Shown: positions 36,530 to 45,684, numbered from the stretch's first letter. The stretch: 64,000 nucleotides of DNA from Pseudomonas sp. PD9R (GCF_019200975.1 NZ_JAHTMR010000001.1:327400-391399), one strand, 5' to 3'. Notes: generated from the sequence alone by a model not told the origin. Program-made: numbers and translations.

Positions 36530-37537
36530 ATGCGGGAAAAGGACTCAGTGGCCGCCTACTTCGTGCAGGCAATGATCCATGGGATGGGTGACGACCCGCA
36601 GCGGGTGCGCGCCGTGCTTGGACAGGCAGGCATCGATCCGGCGGTGATGCAGCAACCCACGGCGCGGGTACCGGCCAATGCGTTTGCGGCGTTATGGCTG
36701 ATTCAGATCCGCGAGCTCGACGATGAGTTCTTCGGCCTGGACGCTCATGGCATGCCGCCAGGCGCGTTCGCCCTGATCTGCCGGGCACTGATTCAGGAGC
36801 CCGATTTGCACAAAGCCATGCGCCAGTGCCTGACCAACTTCGCCCTGTTCCTGCGCGACTTTCGCGGCACACTGACCGTTCGCGGCAAACGGGCAATCAT
36901 CAGCCTGGAAACGCAGGCGTCGAACGACGATGCCAGTCGATTTGGCGAAGAGACATTTCTGGTGTTGATGATCAGTTTGTTGTGCTGGCTGGGTGGCCGG
37001 CGCATCCCCATCGACCGCGCCGATTTTCGCCACCAACGCATCGCCCTCAGTGATGACCGTTTGCTCTGGGGACCTAATTTAACCTTCGGCGCCGAGCGCA
37101 CCGAAATCGAGTTCGCCAGTCACTATTTGCGATTGCCGGTGGTCCAGGACCTGGCGTCACTGAAAGTGTTTTTACGCACCGCGCCGCAATGGCTGGTGAT
37201 CCGCTTCCGCAACCAACATGGCCTGGCGTCGCAAGTGCATCAGCGCTTGCGCAACAGCCATTACAGCCACTGGCCGACCCTTCAGGCATTCGCCCTCGAA
37301 CAGCACCTGAGCCCCAGCACCTTTCGCCGAAAACTGGAGCGCGAAGGCTGTTCCTATCAGGAGATCAAGGACGAAGTGCGCCGTGCCGTGGCCTTCGAGC
37401 AGTTGCGTGAAAGCCGGGCGAGCATCAGCGATATCGCCGAGCAGTTGGGCTTTCAGGAACCGAGCGCATTTCACCGTGCGTTCAAAAAGTGGACGGGGGA
37501 GAGCCCAGGGCGGTATCGGGCGAGGTTTCAGGCCTAG
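36530..37537 (+). CDS. AraC-family regulator (OruR/ArgR-like domain layout)
   Basis: The 335-aa protein has the N-terminal arabinose-binding-like domain of the OruR type (residues of about 15-200) and a C-terminal AraC DNA-binding domain. In the latter, FALEQHLSPSTFRRKLEREG is helix-turn-helix 1 and ISDIAEQLGFQEPSAFHRAF is helix-turn-helix 2, followed by KKWTGESPGRYR. The ATG at 36530 follows GGGGAGAAG. It is divergent from the 3-hydroxyacyl-CoA dehydrogenase gene, which may be its target. The inducer is unknown. Confidence 0.9.
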   Translation: MREKDSVAAYFVQAMIHGMGDDPQRVRAVLGQAGIDPAVMQQPTARVPANAFAALWLIQIRELDDEFFGLDAHGMPPGAFALICRALIQEPDLHKAMRQCLTNFALFLRDFRGTLTVRGKRAIISLETQASNDDASRFGEETFLVLMISLLCWLGGRRIPIDRADFRHQRIALSDDRLLWGPNLTFGAERTEIEFASHYLRLPVVQDLASLKVFLRTAPQWLVIRFRNQHGLASQVHQRLRNSHYSHWPTLQAFALEQHLSPSTFRRKLEREGCSYQEIKDEVRRAVAFEQLRESRASISDIAEQLGFQEPSAFHRAFKKWTGESPGRYRARFQA

Positions 37538-37717
37538 ATAACGTGGGCCTTCGATTAAATTTTTGTATGACTTTTCGCTGATATTTGCCCGACGATTCCT
37601 TGCGTTAAACCTTGAAATTTCTTGTGACGACAGCGACTTCTCAACTGATAGCGCGAGTCGTCCGGGTGATGTATTTGTTTGTACCGAGCCGAAGCTTTCA
37701 ATGGATTGAAAACTTGC

Positions 37718-38329
37718 ATGGATGATTTGATCAAGGAAGTGATTCCGTTACTCCAGTATTTGATCCCGGGGTTTTTAGCCGCCTGGATTTTTTATTCCCT
37801 GACAGCGTTCAAGCGGCCAGACACCTTTGGGTAAATTGTCCAGGCACTGATTTTTACTTTTGTAATCCAGTCGTTGGTTGTTGGTCTGGGGGCCTTTCTG
37901 CTGGTTACGGGAGAGCGGTTTTTTTCGGTCGGCTTGTGGGATAGGAAGTCAGAGGCGCTGTGGTCAGCGGTGATTGCGGTGCTGTTGGGTTTTCTTTCGT
38001 GTCATGTTGCGAGTAGCGACAGGCTTCACTCTCTACTCAGGAAACTGAAAGTCACCACGCAGTCTTCATATCCGTGCGAGTGGTACAGTGCTTTTTCAAC
38101 GCGAAAAAGACATGTAGTTCTACACCTGGTCGATGGTAAACGGCTTTTTGGCTGGCCGATTGAATGGCCAACCGAGCCTGCAAGAGGGCAATTCGTTCTT
38201 GAGTACCCTCACTGGATTGATGATGGAGGCAAGGGGTTTAATACCGGGGCCGAAGTCATTGTTATTGATGTTTCAAAAGTACAGTGGGTCGAATTCCTGC
38301 AATCAAAAGGGTGGCCGAATGACAAGTAA
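37718..38329 (+). pseudogene. DUF6338-like membrane protein gene interrupted by an in-frame TAA
   Basis: From ATG 37718 the frame reads MDDLIKEVIPLLQYLIPGFL...TAFKRPDTFG and then hits TAA at 37832-37834. The same frame continues open for 165 codons with a sensible sequence (IVQALIFTFVIQSLVVGLGA..., then a soluble domain ending WVEFLQSKGWPNDK). The whole (203 codons plus stop) looks like one protein with two or three N-terminal membrane segments, of the DUF6338 type by my recollection. A single CAA-to-TAA change explains the break. A TTG at 37874 could restart translation of the second part. Confidence 0.7.
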
Positions 38330-38474
38330 AGCGCCGCAAGAAATGCCGCCTGAAATGAGGCGGCTAATGGAAATCTGGGTCAACGGTGGTCCTCAACCTC
38401 CCGGGCTGGTGATTCCGAAGGGGCCTCCACCTACAAAAAGAGATTCCGAGAAACCGCGTCGGCGTAACAGGTAA
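38319..38474 (+). CDS. Small proline-rich, basic protein (51 aa)
   Basis: The ATG at 38319 overlaps the end of the DUF6338-like frame and has AGGGTGG upstream. The product reads MTSKAPQEMPPEMRRLMEIW, then a Pro/Gly stretch and a Lys/Arg-rich tail. It ends 2 bp before the ABC exporter gene, so it is in an operon with both neighbours. No family is recognised. Coupled overlap and good spacing argue for a real gene. Confidence 0.55.
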   Translation: MTSKAPQEMPPEMRRLMEIWVNGGPQPPGLVIPKGPPPTKRDSEKPRRRNR

Positions 38475-38476
38475 CT

Positions 38477-40291
38477 ATGCCCGCAGTCCTTACACGTTTC
38501 TCGTTATTGCTCGACCAGTCCCGGCGCGCGCTGCTACTGGTTTGGGGCACCTCGCGCGGCTTGTTCCTCGGTCTGGTGCTGGCAACGCTGATTGCCGGGG
38601 TGCTTCCCGCACTGGCGGCCTGGCTGGGGCAGCGCATTGTCGATGCCGTGGTCTTCGCCATGCAATTGCACGCACAACAGGGCAGCGCGCCTTTGTGGCC
38701 AGTGGTGCGTTACGTGTTGTTCGAAGCCGGCGCGTTGGCGTTGTTGTCTGGCGCTCAACGAGCGTTGTCGGTCCAGCAATCTCTGTTGCGCGTTCAGCTG
38801 GGGCAGAAGGTCAACACGATGATTCTGGAAAAGGCCCAGACATTGTCGCTGGTGCAATTCGAGAACTCCGAGTTCTACGACAAGCTGGTGCGGGTACGGC
38901 GTGAAGCTTCCACCCGGCCGTTGGCGCTGGTGATGAAGTCATTGGGGCTGGTCCAGAACCTGATCGTGTTGATCAGCTTCGGCGTGCTGTTGGTGCATTT
39001 TTCGCCGTGGGCGCTGGTGCTTTTGGTGGTGGGTGCGCTGCCGGTGTTTTTTGCCGAAGCGCATTTTTCCGGGGATGCCTTTCGCCTGTTCACCCGCCGA
39101 GCCCCGGAAAGTCGACAGCAGACTTACATCGAGACACTGCTCTCCCACGAGGGCTATATCAAAGAGGTCAAGCTGTTCGGGTTTGCGCCGCTGCTGTTGC
39201 AGCGTTACCGCAACACGTTCGCTCGTCTCTATGCCGAGGACCGACGACTGACTTTGCGCCGCGATGGCTGGGGATTTGTTCTCGGTCTGCTCGGCACAGG
39301 AGCGTTTTATCTGGCCTATGCCTGGGTGGTGGTCGATACCGTCCATGGCAACATCAGCCTCGGCCAGATGACCATGTACCTGGTGTTGTTCAAGCAGGGG
39401 CAGACGGCGGTGAGCAGCAGCCTCGGCGCTATCAGCGGTCTTTACGAAGATGGACTCTACCTGTCGAGCCTCTACGAGTACCTGGCCGAACCCGTGGTGG
39501 TCGACACGGGTCACCTCACCGTCGGCGCAGTACCCGGCGATGGTTTGCGGTTCGAGAACGTCGGTTTCCGTTATCCGGGTGCCAGTCGCGCTGCGCTGGA
39601 AGGCATAGACCTGCACCTTGTGCCGGGCCACAGTGTGGCCTTGGTCGGGGAGAACGGTTCGGGCAAGACCACGTTGATCAAATTGCTGACTCGGCTCTAC
39701 CGACCCGATCAGGGACGTATCCTGCTGGACGGCAGCGATTTACAGGCCTGGGAGGAAGACGCATTGCGTCGGCGCATCGGCGTGATTTTTCAGGACTACA
39801 TTCGTTACCAGTTCTCCGTCGGCGAGAACATTGGCGTTGGCGACACGCTGGCATTCAACAATGAACAGCGTTGGCAGGAAGCTGCGGCCGAGGGCATGGC
39901 AGCGCCTTTTATCGAGCGTCTGGATCGCGGCTATGCCACGCAATTGGGGCGCTGGTTTGCCGGTGGGCAGGAGCTGTCGGGCGGGCAATGGCAGAAAATC
40001 GCATTGTCGCGAGCGTACATGCGCCGTGACGCCGATATCCTGATTCTTGACGAGCCGACCTCGGCGCTGGACCCGGCGGCGGAAGCTGCGGTGTTCGAGC
40101 ATTTCAGCCAGAACACCCAAGGCCGCATGACCCTGCTGATTTCCCACCGTTTTTCCAGTGTGCGCAATGCCGACCACATCATCGTGCTGGATCAGGGCGC
40201 GATCCTGGAGCGTGGCGATCACGACACGCTGGTCGCTGCAGGTGGACGTTACGCGCAGTTGTTCGACATGCAGGCGCGAGGGTATCGATAA
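38477..40291 (+). CDS. ABC exporter, fused permease and ATPase
   Basis: The 604-aa half-transporter has an N-terminal membrane domain (residues 1-340, about six helices) and a C-terminal ABC ATPase. The ATPase has Walker A GENGSGKTT near residue 391, signature LSGGQWQKIALSRA near 500, Walker B DILILDEPTSALD near 520 and the switch His in LLISHRFSS. It would act as a homodimer exporting lipid, peptide or drug-like substrates. The Q-loop region reads GVIFQDYIRYQFSVGENIGV, as in the exporters that follow small peptide genes. Substrate unknown. It follows the 51-aa gene with 2 bp between. Confidence 0.9.
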   Translation: MPAVLTRFSLLLDQSRRALLLVWGTSRGLFLGLVLATLIAGVLPALAAWLGQRIVDAVVFAMQLHAQQGSAPLWPVVRYVLFEAGALALLSGAQRALSVQQSLLRVQLGQKVNTMILEKAQTLSLVQFENSEFYDKLVRVRREASTRPLALVMKSLGLVQNLIVLISFGVLLVHFSPWALVLLVVGALPVFFAEAHFSGDAFRLFTRRAPESRQQTYIETLLSHEGYIKEVKLFGFAPLLLQRYRNTFARLYAEDRRLTLRRDGWGFVLGLLGTGAFYLAYAWVVVDTVHGNISLGQMTMYLVLFKQGQTAVSSSLGAISGLYEDGLYLSSLYEYLAEPVVVDTGHLTVGAVPGDGLRFENVGFRYPGASRAALEGIDLHLVPGHSVALVGENGSGKTTLIKLLTRLYRPDQGRILLDGSDLQAWEEDALRRRIGVIFQDYIRYQFSVGENIGVGDTLAFNNEQRWQEAAAEGMAAPFIERLDRGYATQLGRWFAGGQELSGGQWQKIALSRAYMRRDADILILDEPTSALDPAAEAAVFEHFSQNTQGRMTLLISHRFSSVRNADHIIVLDQGAILERGDHDTLVAAGGRYAQLFDMQARGYR

Positions 40292-40294
40292 CCC

Positions 40295-41272
40295 TCAGGA
40301 GTCCTGAGCCCCCCGTGAAAGCGACGGCCCGGCGATCTGCGGTTTGGCTTTCATCAAATTGTCCAGGGCCTGACGATACTGGGTGCCGCCCAGGCTCATG
40401 CTGTTGTTGTGCGTGCCACCAGGGATCAATAACAGGCGCTTCGGTTCGCTGGCTGCATTGAACAATTGTTGGCTGAATCGCGACGGCATGAACGGATCGG
40501 CCAAACCATGGACCACCAACAGCGGCATGTCGATGTCGACGATCTTGTCGATGGAATCGAACTTCTGTGACAGCAGCCAGCGCACCGGCAGCCAATTGAC
40601 CGGCAGGTTGTTGCCAGCCACCTCCGCCACGGCATCACCCAGCGAAGTGAAGGTGGACTCGATCACCAGGCCGCGCACCGGCACTGCGACGTGATCCTTT
40701 TTCGCCTGCGCAGCCAGGTCCGTCGCAAGGTCGATGGCCACCGCACCGCCCAGCGAATGGCCGTAGATCAAGCGCTTGCTGGCATCCGGTTGCATCGCCG
40801 TGAAGCGTTCCCACGCGGCCCGAGCATCTTCGTAAACGCTGGCCTCCGAAGGCAAATCTCCTTTGCTCTGGCCAAAGCCACGGTAATCAATCGCCAGCAC
40901 TGAATAGCCCATGGCCCGCAATTGTTCGATGCGGAACGCTTGGCCGGTCAGGTTCCAGCGCACGCCGTGCAGGTAAAGGATCGACGGCGCATCGCGGCGC
41001 ATCGCCGGCCACCACCAGGCGTGCAGGTTTTGTCCGGCCTTGAAGCTTGCAGGCTTGATATCGAATTCCTGAACGTCCTGCGGCAAGCCGCGATACCAAC
41101 CCGCCGTGCCCGGTTCGATACGGAACAGCAACTCGCGCTCCTTGTATTTGAGCGCGCCGCAACTCACCGGCAGGCCGACGATCAGCGCAGCCATGCACAG
41201 CAGCGGCAGCCAGCGTCGGCGCAGACGAGTGAGGAGGGCAGAAGGCATTGGGTGGTTTACCAGCAAAGACAT
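40295..41272 (-). CDS. Membrane-associated alpha/beta hydrolase
   Basis: The 325-aa protein has an N-terminal hydrophobic anchor or signal (RRRWLPLLCMAALIVGLPVS). The alpha/beta hydrolase fold follows: ILYLHGVRWNLTG, then VLAIDYRGFGQS and the nucleophile elbow GHSLGG near residue 160. Asp lies in LVVHGLADPFMP and His in IPGGTHNN. It resembles the BEM46/YfhR-type serine peptidase or esterase group. The start may instead be ATG 41248 (MPSALLTRL). It is convergent with the ABC exporter, with only 3 bp between the stops. Confidence 0.85.
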   Translation of the reverse strand: MSLLVNHPMPSALLTRLRRRWLPLLCMAALIVGLPVSCGALKYKERELLFRIEPGTAGWYRGLPQDVQEFDIKPASFKAGQNLHAWWWPAMRRDAPSILYLHGVRWNLTGQAFRIEQLRAMGYSVLAIDYRGFGQSKGDLPSEASVYEDARAAWERFTAMQPDASKRLIYGHSLGGAVAIDLATDLAAQAKKDHVAVPVRGLVIESTFTSLGDAVAEVAGNNLPVNWLPVRWLLSQKFDSIDKIVDIDMPLLVVHGLADPFMPSRFSQQLFNAASEPKRLLLIPGGTHNNSMSLGGTQYRQALDNLMKAKPQIAGPSLSRGAQDS

Positions 41273-41534
41273 TAAGTTCGCGTTTTAACAGATGCGCCTG
41301 GCTTGCAGGAAGATTTTCGACAGTCGTACCGGTGTCGGAAGCAAATCGCGGTACCGCGCCTGTTCTGCTGCAAGAGGCTGTCTTGACACTTGGGTAGTTC
41401 TTTTCCCAAAACCGCTCGTCCTTATCTCAATGGGTACTCGATAAAAAGATTGAATAATCACATTAAATGTTATTTAAATAACAAAACAAAGACGCCAGCG
41501 TCAGCCTGGCAAGCCGGATCAAGGTGGGAAAGCA
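41273..41534. promoter_or_regulatory. Upstream region of the deoxyribose operon
   Basis: About 260 bp between the hydrolase and deoK. A TTGACA occurs at 41383-41388, but no good -10 box follows at normal spacing. The region becomes AT-rich towards deoK and contains the palindromic operator at 41468-41483. Confidence 0.45.
41468..41483. promoter_or_regulatory. DeoR-type operator upstream of deoK
   Basis: TGTTATTTAAATAACA is a perfect 16-bp palindrome, TGTTA-N6-TAACA. The same TGTTA-N6-TAACA layout recurs between deoR and deoC at 45685-45700. This supports a shared repressor, probably the DeoR protein of the locus. Confidence 0.75.
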
Positions 41535-42473
41535 ATGAGCAAGATCGCAGTCATCGGCAGCAACATGGTGGACCTGATCACCTACATCGACCGCATGCCG
41601 GCCAAGGGCGAAACGCTGGAAGCGCCGGGTTTCGCCCTCGGTTGTGGTGGCAAGGGCGCGAATCAGGCAGTGGCGGCAGCCAAGCTCGGTGCCGATGTGC
41701 TGATGCTGACCAAAGTCGGCGATGACATGTTCGCCGATAATACCCTGGCCAACTTCCAGCGCTTTGGCATCGACACCCGCTATGTACAGCGCGTCCCCGG
41801 CGTATCCAGCGGCGTGGCGCCGATTTTCGTTCAGGCCGACTCCCACAACAGCATCCTCATCGTCAAAGGTGCCAACGCACATCTCGTCCCGGCAGATATC
41901 GACGCCGCAGCACAGGCGTTGCGCGAGTGTTCGTTGATCGTTCTGCAGCTCGAAATCAATGTCGAAACCGTTTACTACGCCATCGAGTTCGGTCGCGAGC
42001 ACGACATTCCGGTGCTGCTCAATCCGGCACCAGCCTTGTCGGGGCTAAGCCGTGAACACTTGGCGCAGCTGGATTTCCTGGTGCCCAATGAGTCCGAGCT
42101 GTCGCTGATCAGCGGGCAGGTCGTGGACTCGCCAGAATCCGCGCGCAAAGCCGCGCAAACCCTGGTTGCCAGCGGTGTTCGCCATGTGATCGTGACCCTC
42201 GGCCAGCAGGGCGCGCTGTATGTCGGGATAGAGGGCGAGTTCCGTGTTTCCGGGTTGCGTGTCGCTGCGCGCGATACCACCGGGGCAGGGGATGCGTTCA
42301 TCGGTTGCTTCATTCACCACTGGAGCCGCGACCGCGATATCCATGCCGCCATGATCCAGGCCGTAGCTTATTCCGCCTGTTCGGTCACGGGCCTGGGCAC
42401 CCAGACGTCCTACCCGGACGCCCAAGCATTCGCGCAATTCCAGCGCAGCTTCGATGCCCCGGCGCCGAAGTGA
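41535..42473 (+). CDS. deoK: PfkB-family sugar kinase, probable deoxyribokinase
   Basis: The 312-aa kinase has both PfkB signatures, [15 protein letters not shown] near residue 38 and DTTGAGDAFIGCF near residue 248 with the catalytic Asp. It is close to ribokinase but diverged from the RbsK at 16131. Its neighbours are a sugar MFS permease, a mutarotase-like protein, a DeoR repressor and DeoC, the layout of the deoxyribose (deoQKPX) system of Salmonella Typhi. It would phosphorylate 2-deoxyribose to the 5-phosphate cleaved by DeoC. Kinase is certain; deoxyribose is inferred from context. Confidence 0.88.
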   Translation: MSKIAVIGSNMVDLITYIDRMPAKGETLEAPGFALGCGGKGANQAVAAAKLGADVLMLTKVGDDMFADNTLANFQRFGIDTRYVQRVPGVSSGVAPIFVQADSHNSILIVKGANAHLVPADIDAAAQALRECSLIVLQLEINVETVYYAIEFGREHDIPVLLNPAPALSGLSREHLAQLDFLVPNESELSLISGQVVDSPESARKAAQTLVASGVRHVIVTLGQQGALYVGIEGEFRVSGLRVAARDTTGAGDAFIGCFIHHWSRDRDIHAAMIQAVAYSACSVTGLGTQTSYPDAQAFAQFQRSFDAPAPK

Positions 42474-42509
42474 TCCGAACGCTTCACCTTTTCCCAGCCC
42501 ATCACGGAG

Positions 42510-42517
42510 AACAACAA
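42510..42517 (+). promoter_or_regulatory. Candidate Hfq/Crc-binding CA motif at the deoP start
   Basis: AACAACAA lies between the GGAG ribosome site and the ATG of deoP, overlapping its first base. It matches the AAYAAYAA motif through which Hfq with Crc blocks translation of catabolic genes in pseudomonads. Confidence 0.55.
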
Positions 42518-43848
42518 TGACAAAGCCTCCGCTCCAACAGACACCCGATGGTTTCTACCTGAATCGCACGCCTTGGTTCGCTTTCATTCTGCTGTGCAGC
42601 ATCTTCGCGCTGTGGGCGGCGGCCGCGAGCATGAACGACGTGCTCATCGCGCATTTCAAGAAGGCGTTCCTGCTCAGCGATTTCCAGACTGCGTTCGTGC
42701 AATCGGCGTTTTACCTCGGCTATTTTTTCGTGGCGATCCCGGCCGCGCTGGTGGTCCGGCGTTTCAGCTACAAGACCACCATCCTGATCGGCTTGATGCT
42801 GTACATGTTCGGTTGCCTGTTGTTCTTCCCGGCAGCATCCACGGCCAAATACGGCATGTTTCTGCTGGCGCTGTTCGTGATCGCGGCCGGCCTGTCCTTC
42901 CTTGAGACCGCCTGCAACACCTATTCGACGCTGATGGGACCACGGGAAACGGGCACCCGTCGGCTGAACATTTCCCAGACGTTCCACCCGTTCGGTGCAA
43001 TGGCCGGGGTGTATGTCGGCAGTTTCGTGATGTTCAAGGACACGGACGCGACCCGCGAACAGCTCACGCAAATGAGCGCCTCGGACGCAGCTATCCAGCA
43101 ACTGCAAATGATCCAGTCCACGTTGTTGCCCTACAAATGGATGATCGCGGTCCTGGTGCTGATGTTCATCCTGATTGCCATCACCCGGTTCCCGGCGTGC
43201 AAGGGTAATCAACCGGTCAGCAAAAAAACCGCCAGCCTGGGTGAAAGCCTGTCGCGGCTGTGGCGCAACCCGCGCTTTACCTTCGGCGTATTGGCGCAAT
43301 TTCTGTACGTCGGTGCCCAGGTTGGTGTGTGGAGTTTCACCATTCGCCTGGCCATGCAGCTGGGCGGCATGAACGAGCGCAGCGCCTCGTGGTTCCTGTT
43401 GACCACCTTTGCCGCGTACTTCGTCGGCAAGATGATTGCCAACCTGTTGATGCGCAAATTGCACCCGGCCAAGGTGCTAGCGGTGTACGGCGTGCTGTGC
43501 ATTCTGTTGCTGGCCTACACGATTCTAGTGCCGAACATCACGGCGGTGTATGCGGCAGTGGGCGTGAGTGTGTTCGTTGGCCCGTGCTGGCCGACCATCT
43601 ACGGCCTGACGATCGATGGCCTGGGCGAAGACACCGGTGTCGGCGGTTCACTACTGGTGATGAGCATCGTCGGTGGCGGGGTGATTCCGATCTTCCAGGG
43701 GCTACTGTCCGACTACAGTGGCGGCAATATGCAGTTGGCCTATAGCGTGCCGCTGTTGTGCTTCATTGTGATCGTGGCCTACGCAGTGCGTTGCCTGCGT
43801 CACGCTGACAGCGAACGGGCACCGGTGGGTGCGGCGGTGACTTCATGA
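42517..43848 (+). CDS. deoP: MFS sugar permease, probable deoxyribose transporter
   Basis: The 443-aa permease has 12 predicted membrane helices and belongs to the fucose/galactose/glucose proton symporter group (FucP-like). Features include ALWAAAASMNDVLIAHFKKA in the first helix, QSAFYLGYFFVAIPAALVVR, and SFLETACNTYSTLMGPRETG followed by RRLNISQTFHPFGAMAG. Substrate is inferred from the deoK and deoC context. The ATG at 42517 follows CACGGAGAACAACA. The gene overlaps the next by 4 bp. Confidence 0.87.
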   Translation: MTKPPLQQTPDGFYLNRTPWFAFILLCSIFALWAAAASMNDVLIAHFKKAFLLSDFQTAFVQSAFYLGYFFVAIPAALVVRRFSYKTTILIGLMLYMFGCLLFFPAASTAKYGMFLLALFVIAAGLSFLETACNTYSTLMGPRETGTRRLNISQTFHPFGAMAGVYVGSFVMFKDTDATREQLTQMSASDAAIQQLQMIQSTLLPYKWMIAVLVLMFILIAITRFPACKGNQPVSKKTASLGESLSRLWRNPRFTFGVLAQFLYVGAQVGVWSFTIRLAMQLGGMNERSASWFLLTTFAAYFVGKMIANLLMRKLHPAKVLAVYGVLCILLLAYTILVPNITAVYAAVGVSVFVGPCWPTIYGLTIDGLGEDTGVGGSLLVMSIVGGGVIPIFQGLLSDYSGGNMQLAYSVPLLCFIVIVAYAVRCLRHADSERAPVGAAVTS

Positions 43849-44903
43849 GCACGCGGATCAACCTTTATCCATCGCAGTTCGGTGAAGCGCGCAAGACCTT
43901 GCTTGAGTCCGCTGCGTTCAAGGTCAGCACCTGGGTCTACCCCAGTGGCGTGCTGGCCGTGGAATTGGCAAACAGTCGCGGTCATCTGGTGGTGCTGCCG
44001 TATCAGGGGCAGATGATTTGGTCCGCCGTCTTCGACGGTTGCGACCTGACCATGAAAAACCTGTTCAGTCAGCCCAAACCCAGCCCAACGGTGATCGGCA
44101 CCTACGGATGCTTCATGTTCCACAGCGGCCTGCTGCGCAATGGTTGCCCGAGCCCCGAAGATGATCATCCGCTGCATGGCGAAATGCCGTGCGCGGCCAT
44201 GGATAGCGCCTGGCTGGAGATCGGTGAAGACAGCGCCGGAAGGTTCCTGCGTCTGGGCGGCGAGTACGAATACGTGCAGGGTTTTGGCGATCGTTATCGG
44301 GCGAATCCGAGCGTTACTTTGCACAGCGATTCGGGGTTGTTCGATATCGACATGCAGGTGACCAACCTCGCGGCAAAACCGATGGACCTGATGTACATGG
44401 CGCACATGAATTATGCCTATGTCGAAGACGGCCGATTCATCGAGCCGCTTGAGTTCGAGCGTGTGCGCCTGCGCAGCAGCGTGCCGGCACACGTCAAACC
44501 GACGCCGGCCTGGAGTCGCTACACGGAGCAGTTGGCGCAGGCACCCGGGCAGTTTCAATGCCTGGACCAGCCAGCGCTTTATGACCCGGAAATCGTGTTT
44601 TTCTTCGACGGCGTGCGGGCGGATTCGACCGGTCATGCGCATTTTCTGCTGAGTCATCCGGACGGCGCGGCGTTCTACACCCGCTATCGTCCGGAGCAGT
44701 TCGAGCACGCCGCTCGCTGGGTGTTGCACAACGCCGATCAACAGGTGGCGGCATTCGTGCTGCCGGCGACCTGTGAACCGGAGGGCTATCGGGCCGAGTC
44801 CGCCAAGGGCCATGTGCGCTCTTTGGCGGCCGGGGATACAGCGGCGTTCAGCGTGACCACCGGCTATCTCAGCGCAACGGAGCAGCAGGCGCTGATCAGG
44901 TGA
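43845..44903 (+). CDS. Mutarotase-like protein (DUF4432/aldose epimerase family) of the deoxyribose operon
   Basis: The 352-aa protein looks like an aldose-1-epimerase-fold beta-sandwich of the DUF4432 type (LVVLPYQGQMIWSAVFDGCD, then FMFHSGLLRNGC, DDHPLHGEMP with the conserved His, and YMAHMNYAYVEDG). In Salmonella the matching position is held by deoX, a gene thought to help deoxyribose use, perhaps by anomer interconversion. It overlaps deoP by 4 bp, so translation is coupled, and its end overlaps the opposite deoR gene by 8 bp. Confidence 0.8.
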   Translation: MSTRINLYPSQFGEARKTLLESAAFKVSTWVYPSGVLAVELANSRGHLVVLPYQGQMIWSAVFDGCDLTMKNLFSQPKPSPTVIGTYGCFMFHSGLLRNGCPSPEDDHPLHGEMPCAAMDSAWLEIGEDSAGRFLRLGGEYEYVQGFGDRYRANPSVTLHSDSGLFDIDMQVTNLAAKPMDLMYMAHMNYAYVEDGRFIEPLEFERVRLRSSVPAHVKPTPAWSRYTEQLAQAPGQFQCLDQPALYDPEIVFFFDGVRADSTGHAHFLLSHPDGAAFYTRYRPEQFEHAARWVLHNADQQVAAFVLPATCEPEGYRAESAKGHVRSLAAGDTAAFSVTTGYLSATEQQALIR

Positions 44904-45666
44904 TCAGCTGGGCACCGCTGGCGGCGATGGCATCGCGATAGGACTTGGGGATTTTCTTGTCGCTGACCACGTACTGGAAGTCCTGCAAGTCGGCGAAGTG
45001 CGCGGTGCGCACGGTGTCGAACTTGCTGTGATCGGCCAGCAGCAAGCGCTGCTGGGCCTGGCGCAGGACCTTCTGCTTGACCTCCACTTCATTGAAGTTG
45101 AAGCAGGTCACGCCGAAGTCCTGGCTGACGCCCGCAGCTGAAACAAATGCCCAGGTCAGGCGCACGCTGTCGAGGATGCCGGTTTCGGTCTGGTTCTCGA
45201 ACACCTGGTTTTTGCGGTGGAACGTGCCGCCACACACCACGATGTGGCAGTTGGGTTTTTGCGAAAGTTTGAGCAGCACGTTCAGCGAGTTGCACACGGC
45301 GGTGAACTCCAGATCGTCGGGAATGAAGTCCACGACAAAAGGCGTGGTGGTGCCGCAGTCGAAGAACACCGTATCGCCGGGCTGGATAAAACCGGCGGCC
45401 AGTTTGCCGATCCGGCGTTTCTCTTCGACATGCCGGGTGTCTTGTTCGGCTACACGGTAATCGCCGGGTTCGTTGCCGTCGTGGATTTTGGTGATGTAGC
45501 CGCCGAGCAGACGCAAGTGGTCGGTGTACTTGGTCAGGTCACGGCGCAGCGTCATCTCCGAAACGTCCAGCAAGGCGGCCATTTCGCGCAGGTGAATGGC
45601 GCTCTGGTCTTGCAGGGCTTGCTGAATAAGCTTGAGGCGCTCGGTTTTTTTACTGTCCACAGGCAT
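44896..45666 (-). CDS. deoR: DeoR-family repressor of the deoxyribose genes
   Basis: The 256-aa regulator has an N-terminal DeoR helix-turn-helix (IHLREMAALLDVSEMTLRRD) and the C-terminal phosphosugar-sensing domain (GDTVFFDCGTTTPFVVDFIP, then QRLLLADHSKFDTVRTAHFA). It is very like E. coli DeoR, which responds to deoxyribose 5-phosphate. It lies between the operon it ends against and deoC, from which it is divergent. TGTTA-N6-TAACA sites beside deoC and deoK are the likely targets. Confidence 0.9.
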   Translation of the reverse strand: MPVDSKKTERLKLIQQALQDQSAIHLREMAALLDVSEMTLRRDLTKYTDHLRLLGGYITKIHDGNEPGDYRVAEQDTRHVEEKRRIGKLAAGFIQPGDTVFFDCGTTTPFVVDFIPDDLEFTAVCNSLNVLLKLSQKPNCHIVVCGGTFHRKNQVFENQTETGILDSVRLTWAFVSAAGVSQDFGVTCFNFNEVEVKQKVLRQAQQRLLLADHSKFDTVRTAHFADLQDFQYVVSDKKIPKSYRDAIAASGAQLIT

Positions 45667-45684
45667 TCCGGGGTTGATTGTTGA

